Origin: Planctomycetota bacterium
GTDB lineage: Bacteria; Planctomycetota; Planctomycetia; Pirellulales; Lacipirellulaceae
Length of the DNA stretch: 64,000 bases
Assembly (NCBI GenBank): GCA_029781135.1
Contig: JAKOXH010000010.1
Location: forward strand, 1-64,000
Reading direction: 5' to 3'
In this document: one piece after another, positions 58,319 to 64,000 of the stretch
Position numbering within the stretch: position 1 is the stretch's first letter
Layout of the letters: each line of letters starts with the position of its first letter
Translations under genes and position numbers: made by a program
The notes under the pieces: model-generated
Told to the model about the DNA's origin: nothing
Database searches by the model: none
Seen by the model: only the letters and a program-made list of their open reading frames with translations

Positions 58319-59554
58319 CTACTCTAACCTGCCTCGCCACAACAGCACAACGAGACCTCCGACCAGAACACTCGCCAACGACGCTGGCTCCGGCACGGCA
58401 GCACCAACTAGCAGCGTGCCGCTCCCGACCATCGCACCGAAATTACTCCGCCATACGGTATAGTCGGCCGAACCAACGTTCCCGGGCGTCGTATCGTTGG
58501 GCAGCGTGACATTCTGGTTCAATTTGCTGCGCCACAACACATAGTCGGCGGCGTCAACAATGCCATTGTTGTTGTAGTCGCCATTGACGCCCGGCGGGGC
58601 AATGACATTCCAACCGATGTCCTTCATGCCAGCCGCATCCAACGCGGTAAACCGCTTGCGAGTTCCATCCAAGATATCAGGGTCCATCGCTGCTTCTTGC
58701 GGCGTCGCGGTGCCATAGACAACGCTATTTGTGCCAGCGGCCCAATGTGCCAGATCACTATGCAATGGTACGTTCGCCCCACCATTGAGTGCTTTGGCAT
58801 TAGCACCGGCAAAACTACTGCCCGATAAAAGCGTTTGCCATACCGAATTATCGGGAGGTGGGGAGATTTCTCCAAAGCCCAGTGCATGGGCAAGTTCATG
58901 GATCGCTACCGAATAGAAATCGGTGGTGCTTGGCGCCGGCGCAGCCGTGTGATCGAACGACCAATTTCGCGAACTCGTATCGAAGGTGATCGTACCACCC
59001 CAGCGTGAAAAGCCAGTCGCCTGACCGCGAGTTTCCACGGCTGTGGAGAAGCTCGCCGTCGTCGCATTTATTTGGTTGATGTCCGCCTGAGTAAAAGAAT
59101 TACTGCCTGAAATATTGCTAGCCCACGAAAAGCCACCCGGCCCGCCAATACCTGCGGTCGCGCCGGCAAGGCTCTGGGCACCGGCGTAGATAATGTATTG
59201 GTTGGCCGTAACTGTGGCATTCGTCACCGTAGCCGATAAGCCGGTCGTTGGATTCGAAAACGACTCGTCCCACGTCCACGTCACGACGCCATCGGACACG
59301 GAACTGTGAAAAGGAGCCGGTACTGAAATCGCCGTGAAGCTATCGTTGAGAATATTGCTGAAATAACTCGCGGCCGCTTCCAACGAGGCCTTAGCCTGCG
59401 CACCTGCGGTCGCCCCTTGCGGGTTGCCGGCACCGAAGAAATTGCCGGTGTCGTAGGCGTAGTTAATTTGCAGCGTAATCGCCATCGCCGATTGAGCGAC
59501 GAGCATCGGCAGCAAGGCGAACCACGTCCAAACTCCGCAGCTACGGCAACGCAT
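58319..59554 (-). CDS. Secreted metalloprotease-like PEP-CTERM protein
   Basis: 411 residues. The signal peptide ends near residue 25. The zinc site 'AIHELAHALGFGE' (HELAH 219-223) is the metzincin-like HExxHxxG. A dockerin-like 'NGDYNNNGIVDAADYVLWRS' (324-343) and a second half-repeat follow. The C-terminus has 'PEPAS', a hydrophobic helix and 'RGRLE', a PEP-CTERM sorting signal. It is likely processed to the cell surface. Protease activity is inferred from the motif only. Confidence 0.88.
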   Translation of the reverse strand: MRCRSCGVWTWFALLPMLVAQSAMAITLQINYAYDTGNFFGAGNPQGATAGAQAKASLEAAASYFSNILNDSFTAISVPAPFHSSVSDGVVTWTWDESFSNPTTGLSATVTNATVTANQYIIYAGAQSLAGATAGIGGPGGFSWASNISGSNSFTQADINQINATTASFSTAVETRGQATGFSRWGGTITFDTSSRNWSFDHTAAPAPSTTDFYSVAIHELAHALGFGEISPPPDNSVWQTLLSGSSFAGANAKALNGGANVPLHSDLAHWAAGTNSVVYGTATPQEAAMDPDILDGTRKRFTALDAAGMKDIGWNVIAPPGVNGDYNNNGIVDAADYVLWRSKLNQNVTLPNDTTPGNVGSADYTVWRSNFGAMVGSGTLLVGAAVPEPASLASVLVGGLVVLLWRGRLE

Positions 59555-59689
59555 GATGCAACTCGCTCATTGAGCCGGAATTTCCCGCAAAAACCCATCT
59601 TTCTACTTTACGCAACTCTCGTAATTTCGGCTAGCACCGGCGTAGTACCACCAATTTGGCCCGCTCGACAGCCAACCCCAGAAGCCTAA

Positions 59690-61024
<1,335 letters not shown>

Positions 61025-61033
61025 TCGAAGATA

Positions 61034-61155
61034 GCAGATGTAAGATTGCAGATTTAAGATTTATGATTGACGATTTATTGATGGCTTCGCCACTCTTAAT
61101 TGCATGACCTTGCAGATCTTAAATCTTAAATCTCACATCTTAAATCTTACATCGC
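61034..61155. repeat. AT-rich inverted repeat (GATTTAAGATTT family)
   Basis: GCAGATGTAAGATTGCAGATT at the left is answered by AATCTTAAATCT units and AATCTTACATCGC at the right. It occupies the gap after eno and may end its transcript. Confidence 0.7.
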
Positions 61156-61173
61156 ATCCGACTGCGTTCTCCC

Positions 61174-61539
61174 ATGAACCAGCCAGCATCAGCCCCTGTA
61201 ACCGACTCCCCCTGGTTCTGGATCCTGGCGTTTTCGCTCGCGGGCCTGCTGGCCCTGGCCGTCATCGGCGGGAAGTATTCGCGGCGGCAGACGAATATCG
61301 AGCGGAACTACCAGGCTCGCGAGCGCGTGGCCCAGCGCGTGACGGCCGAAGCTCAAGCCGCGAATAATTCTGGGGCGGCCTCGCGAACAGATGATTCGGA
61401 GGCCCGGCGTGAGTACGCTTCGCCGGGCAACCGACTTGTCCCCATCTGGCCGCTGGCGGTTTTGCTGACACTCGTCTCAATCGCCGCGGCCGGTATGCTG
61501 TATCGACAGCGCGCGAAGGTGCGTGAATCCAACCCGTAG
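61174..61539 (+). CDS. Hypothetical membrane protein (two helices)
   Basis: 121 residues with TM helices at ~14-33 and ~91-110, separated by a charged, possibly coiled segment. No family recognised. It is the first gene after eno on the same strand, across an AT-rich palindrome. Confidence 0.65.
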   Translation: MNQPASAPVTDSPWFWILAFSLAGLLALAVIGGKYSRRQTNIERNYQARERVAQRVTAEAQAANNSGAASRTDDSEARREYASPGNRLVPIWPLAVLLTLVSIAAAGMLYRQRAKVRESNP

Positions 61540-61563
61540 CTATTGAAGAATGCGCCTTGAAGG

Positions 61564-61636
61564 GACGGAGGCGTCTCCGAAGCCGATGACGCTATCCAAT
61601 GCAGCGCAACTCGGCCTCAGAGAGGCGTCCCACAAG
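61564..61636. repeat. R2 palindromic repeat, complete copy
   Basis: CGGAGGCGTCTCCGAAGCCG at the left and GCCTCAGAGAGGCGTCCCAC at the right, sharing the central GATGACGCTATCCAATGC with the copy at 32519. Confidence 0.75.
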
Positions 61637-61707
61637 CGGTTGGCGGCGCGGTTCTCGGTAGTGAAACGGACAGGAATGTCCGTCCTATATTGTGGCAATT
61701 GCAAATT

Positions 61708-62262
61708 ATGCTGACCTGGCTGGCCGAAAATTCGCTGCCGATTTGGGTGCTGGGTGCGATCGCACTCACGATGGCGTCAATCATGTATTTTCAAACGCGC
61801 AGCCGTGGAGCGTTCTTCGGCGTCGTGGGCGTCATCACGGTCACCGCCTTGTTGTTGCTTGTGAATCGACTGATTGAGACGCCGCGTGAGGCTGTGGAGC
61901 GACGCCTGTATGAAATCGCCGCCACAGTGGAAGCGGACGATGTCGCCGGTACGCTCAAATTTCTGGCCCCCACGGCCAGTGCCGATCTACGCAGCGATGT
62001 TGAAACGCTGATGCCAACGGTACGAATCGAGCGGGCTCGGATCATCGGCACGCCGCAGACCGAGCTTAATGCCACGCAAGATGCCGCGACGATCCAATGC
62101 CGCGGAATCATCCTGGCCGTGCGGCGGCAAGACGGCATGAAAGGCGGTGACGATGACCGGCTCGAACTCCATTGGGTTTGCCGCGATAACCAGTGGCTGC
62201 TCGAAAGTTACTCATCACAAAAGAACTGGAACCGCGCAGTGGGACGACCGAAAAGCAAATAG
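61708..62262 (+). CDS. Membrane-anchored hypothetical protein
   Basis: 184 residues from ATG 61708; an upstream TTG at 61690 is possible. Two hydrophobic helices at ~8-26 and ~35-55 precede a soluble domain of ~125 residues ('RREAVERRLYEIAATVEADD'-like helix, then beta-rich 'LELHWVCRDNQWLLESY'), which resembles NTF2-like folds. Function unknown. A terminator follows directly. Confidence 0.65.
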   Translation: MLTWLAENSLPIWVLGAIALTMASIMYFQTRSRGAFFGVVGVITVTALLLLVNRLIETPREAVERRLYEIAATVEADDVAGTLKFLAPTASADLRSDVETLMPTVRIERARIIGTPQTELNATQDAATIQCRGIILAVRRQDGMKGGDDDRLELHWVCRDNQWLLESYSSQKNWNRAVGRPKSK

Positions 62263-62286
62263 CCCGGCCGTCTCGGCCGGGCTTGG
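62262..62286 (+). terminator. Intrinsic terminator
   Basis: GCCCGGCC-GTCTC-GGCCGGGC (62262-62282) followed by TTGGTTT. It overlaps the last base of the preceding gene. The perfect 8-bp GC stem with a short T-rich tail is terminator-like. Confidence 0.75.
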
Positions 62287-62339
62287 TTTCACCAATTATT
62301 CGAGACGCCGACCCGACCCGAGTCGGGTCGGTCAAATGA

Positions 62340-63011
62340 CTACGGCTGGCCCTGGTGTGGGCCATCGTCGTGTGGCCCACCATCATAGGGTTCGCCGCCG
62401 TTCGGCCCGCCATGATTCTGCCAAGGGCCCTGGGGTCGCCCCCAGCCGCCCTGCCCTGGCCCCCACGGTCCGGGTCCACCCCAACCGCCAGGGTAGCCAT
62501 TTCCATAGCCAGGGCCAAAAAAGTTATTGCCGTTATTCCACGGGCTCCAACCACCGAAGTTGCCATTGCCGGGCGAAGAGTTGTAGTAGCCGCCTTGGAG
62601 ATACGATTCCTTCCACGCATCGTGGAAGCGCTCCCACTCGGCATCGAGCCCGCCTCGGCCATTACCCCAGGCCTGCACTTCGTAAGTCGAATCCAGCGAG
62701 CCATCGGCACCACGTAAACTCGTGCGCGACCGGCGATAACGGCTCGTCACATTGCGTTCGTCTTCCAGCGGTTCGACCGGCGGCGTCCGCATGTACTGCG
62801 CGACGCGGGCACCCGTCAGCGGGTCGTGCGTATATGTGCCGCGGCGAAAGATCCAACTGGGCTGCGCGTCATCGGCCACGCAAGTCTCACAGGCCACACG
62901 GCGGTAGACGGGCCGCGGCTGGCAATCATTGCACGTCGCCTCTTGAGCCACCAGCACAGGTGTGGAAACAACTAGCAGCAACAAGCCACCCAAACGGGAA
63001 AGAGCGTTCAT
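62340..63011 (-). CDS. Secreted Gly/Pro/Trp/Asn-rich protein
   Basis: 223 residues from ATG 63011. A signal peptide ends near 'VLVAQ'. The N-terminal half has four cysteines in 'CNDCQPRP' and 'CETCVAD'. The C-terminal ~90 residues are a low-complexity Gly/Pro/Trp/Asn region ('GGWGGPGPWGPGQGGW'). This may be a surface or matrix protein. No family recognised. Confidence 0.65.
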   Translation of the reverse strand: MNALSRLGGLLLLVVSTPVLVAQEATCNDCQPRPVYRRVACETCVADDAQPSWIFRRGTYTHDPLTGARVAQYMRTPPVEPLEDERNVTSRYRRSRTSLRGADGSLDSTYEVQAWGNGRGGLDAEWERFHDAWKESYLQGGYYNSSPGNGNFGGWSPWNNGNNFFGPGYGNGYPGGWGGPGPWGPGQGGWGRPQGPWQNHGGPNGGEPYDGGPHDDGPHQGQP

Positions 63012-63139
63012 CGGCGGAAACCTGCGGAAAAGTCGGCACAAAGAGGGGGAGTTCAACAAGCGCGCTCGCTTGCCAACTTCCATGCTAATTCCACCACTCC
63101 ACACTCAAGCCACGTTGCCAAATCGCAACACACCCGCGC

Positions 63140-63167
63140 TTAGCGTCGGCGGCCACGCCGAATCTAC
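63140..63167. repeat. R1 hairpin repeat
   Basis: TTAGCGTCGGCGGCCACGCC..., core TCGGCG-GCCA-CGCCGA, the same as 46134. It lies in the gap 63012-63320, which is otherwise filled by an R6 repeat. Confidence 0.75.
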
Positions 63168-63227
63168 CGCCAACTCGCATTCCACTTGCTCCATCAATAA
63201 CGACTTTACCGACCGAATCCGTTCTTA

Positions 63228-63309
63228 GTCCGCAGATGATGCAGATGTTCGCAGATAAATGAGACGAATAGCACGCCACCATCTGCGCTCATCTGCGAAA
63301 TCTGCGGAC
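63228..63309. repeat. R6 palindromic repeat
   Basis: GTCCGCAGATGATGCAGAT at the left and ATCTGCGAAATCTGCGGAC at the right, related to 53429. It lies just after the stop of the lipoprotein gene. Confidence 0.75.
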
Positions 63310-63320
63310 AAATTCCCCGT

Positions 63321-63920
63321 CTATTTCGCTTGGGCTGGCGGCGTAGCACCACTCGCTGGGGCCGCCGCCGTCTGCTTCTTCACCACATAGAGTTGGCCGA
63401 AATCGCCGTCCGTTTCACCGTTCGGGTCGTAAAGATACTCCTCATCTTCCTCGATGCGCGGCAATTGAAGTTCGTACTTGGTAACCACGACCTTCATGAA
63501 CTCGTCGTTATTCTTGGGCTTACGCCCCACTTCAGCCTTAAAACTACGCACGCCTTGAATCCAAGAAAGGCTATCGACGACATTCATCACGTGCCGATGC
63601 GCCCCGGCGATTGCACTGTAATAACCACCAGGTTCCATCGCCGGCCGACTACCCACCGCCTTCTTCTCCGCAGCCGCCGCATCACGTGCCGCCTGAGCGG
63701 CTTGGGCATCGGCCGCCTTCTTCTCTTCGGCGGCCTTGGCCGCGGCCGCCGCTTGATCTTGTTGCTTGCGGGCTGCAGCTTGGGCGTCGGCCTGGGCCGA
63801 TACCGCGTCCATACTCGCCCCGCCGCTCGTCGAACCGCCGCCGCCCGACGACCCGCAACCAACCGCGCCAACCAACGCTCCGATAATAAAGCAACCAATG
63901 AAACGCTGTATCGATGACAT
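63321..63920 (-). CDS. Putative lipoprotein with Ala/Lys/Gln-rich helix
   Basis: 199 residues. The N-terminal signal ends in 'GAVGCGSSGG', a lipobox with Cys22. Residues ~40-90 are a long charged Ala-rich helix, probably coiled coil. The C-terminal domain ('RSFKAEVGRKPKNNDEFMK', 'YLYDPNG') recalls short planctomycete periplasmic proteins of unknown role. The final residues are Ala/Pro-rich. Confidence 0.72.
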   Translation of the reverse strand: MSSIQRFIGCFIIGALVGAVGCGSSGGGGSTSGGASMDAVSAQADAQAAARKQQDQAAAAAKAAEEKKAADAQAAQAARDAAAAEKKAVGSRPAMEPGGYYSAIAGAHRHVMNVVDSLSWIQGVRSFKAEVGRKPKNNDEFMKVVVTKYELQLPRIEEDEEYLYDPNGETDGDFGQLYVVKKQTAAAPASGATPPAQAK

Positions 63921-63953
63921 CGAAGACTCCCCTATTGGAAAGCAATTGACTTA

Positions 63954-63985
63954 TCTCACGCAAAGACGCAGAGGCGCAAAGAAGA
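63954..63985. repeat. R5 repeat, left arm at window edge
   Basis: TCTCACGCAAAGACGCAGAG followed by GCGCAAAG is the left arm of the R5 family; the other arm would be beyond the window. Confidence 0.6.
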
Positions 63986-64000
63986 ATGCCATCTCAATTC

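Overview
The window reads as part of a planctomycete chromosome, most likely from the Pirellulales group. This rests on gene content: a DUF1080 secreted protein, a dockerin-like PEP-CTERM protein, a membrane Ser/Thr kinase with a cache-like sensor, membrane proteins with the 'RFSLRTML' motif, many secreted proteins, and unusually many short palindromic intergenic repeats. No species can be named from sequence alone.

Positions 1-19401 are the right part of an integrated, probably mobilizable, element. It starts inside an IS630-type transposase tail. It carries a giant methyltransferase/Strawberry-notch helicase with a small gene nested in its linker, and a minus-strand operon of small proteins led by a DUF932 protein. 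It also has two small paralogs of a relaxase-associated domain, a ribbon-helix-helix accessory protein, a 1839-residue MobF-like relaxase/helicase, an excisionase-like protein and a tyrosine integrase. The integrase gene runs into the 3' end of the tmRNA gene ssrA (19339-19696, minus strand), which marks the insertion site. No type IV secretion genes or second att site are visible, so the left part of the element lies outside the window.

From 19.7 kb on is ordinary core and accessory chromosome. 19.8-38.1 kb holds a DUF1080 protein, a PYROXD2-like oxidoreductase, SixA phosphatase, an RNase HII-like protein, ribulokinase, a nitrilase-family amidase, an MFS transporter coupled to a Tat-exported protein, a D-2-hydroxyacid dehydrogenase, an RraA-like protein, a PHP-domain hydrolase, a beta-helix-like secreted protein and the kinase. 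38.3-53.4 kb holds a VapBC pair, a VWA-domain protein, two large secreted proteins, PurB, a BrnT-like/XRE pair, a Fur-family regulator, a FlgM-like anti-sigma factor, an EF-hand protein and IspH. 53.6-64 kb holds prolyl oligopeptidase, two ABC-2 permeases separated by a DUF4258/DUF2283 pair, a PEP-CTERM metalloprotease, enolase and several membrane or secreted proteins.

The most pervasive structure not explained by genes is a set of at least ten families of short palindromes. Many are tight hairpins with 3-4 nt loops whose stems change by compensatory substitution between copies. Several sit inside predicted coding sequence or create false upstream start codons. The other notable items are the nested gene in the methyltransferase-helicase, the three-fold reuse of a relaxase domain, the relaxase's His-to-Asp change and large unknown C-terminus, a parS-like site, and the integrase whose last codons are antisense tmRNA.
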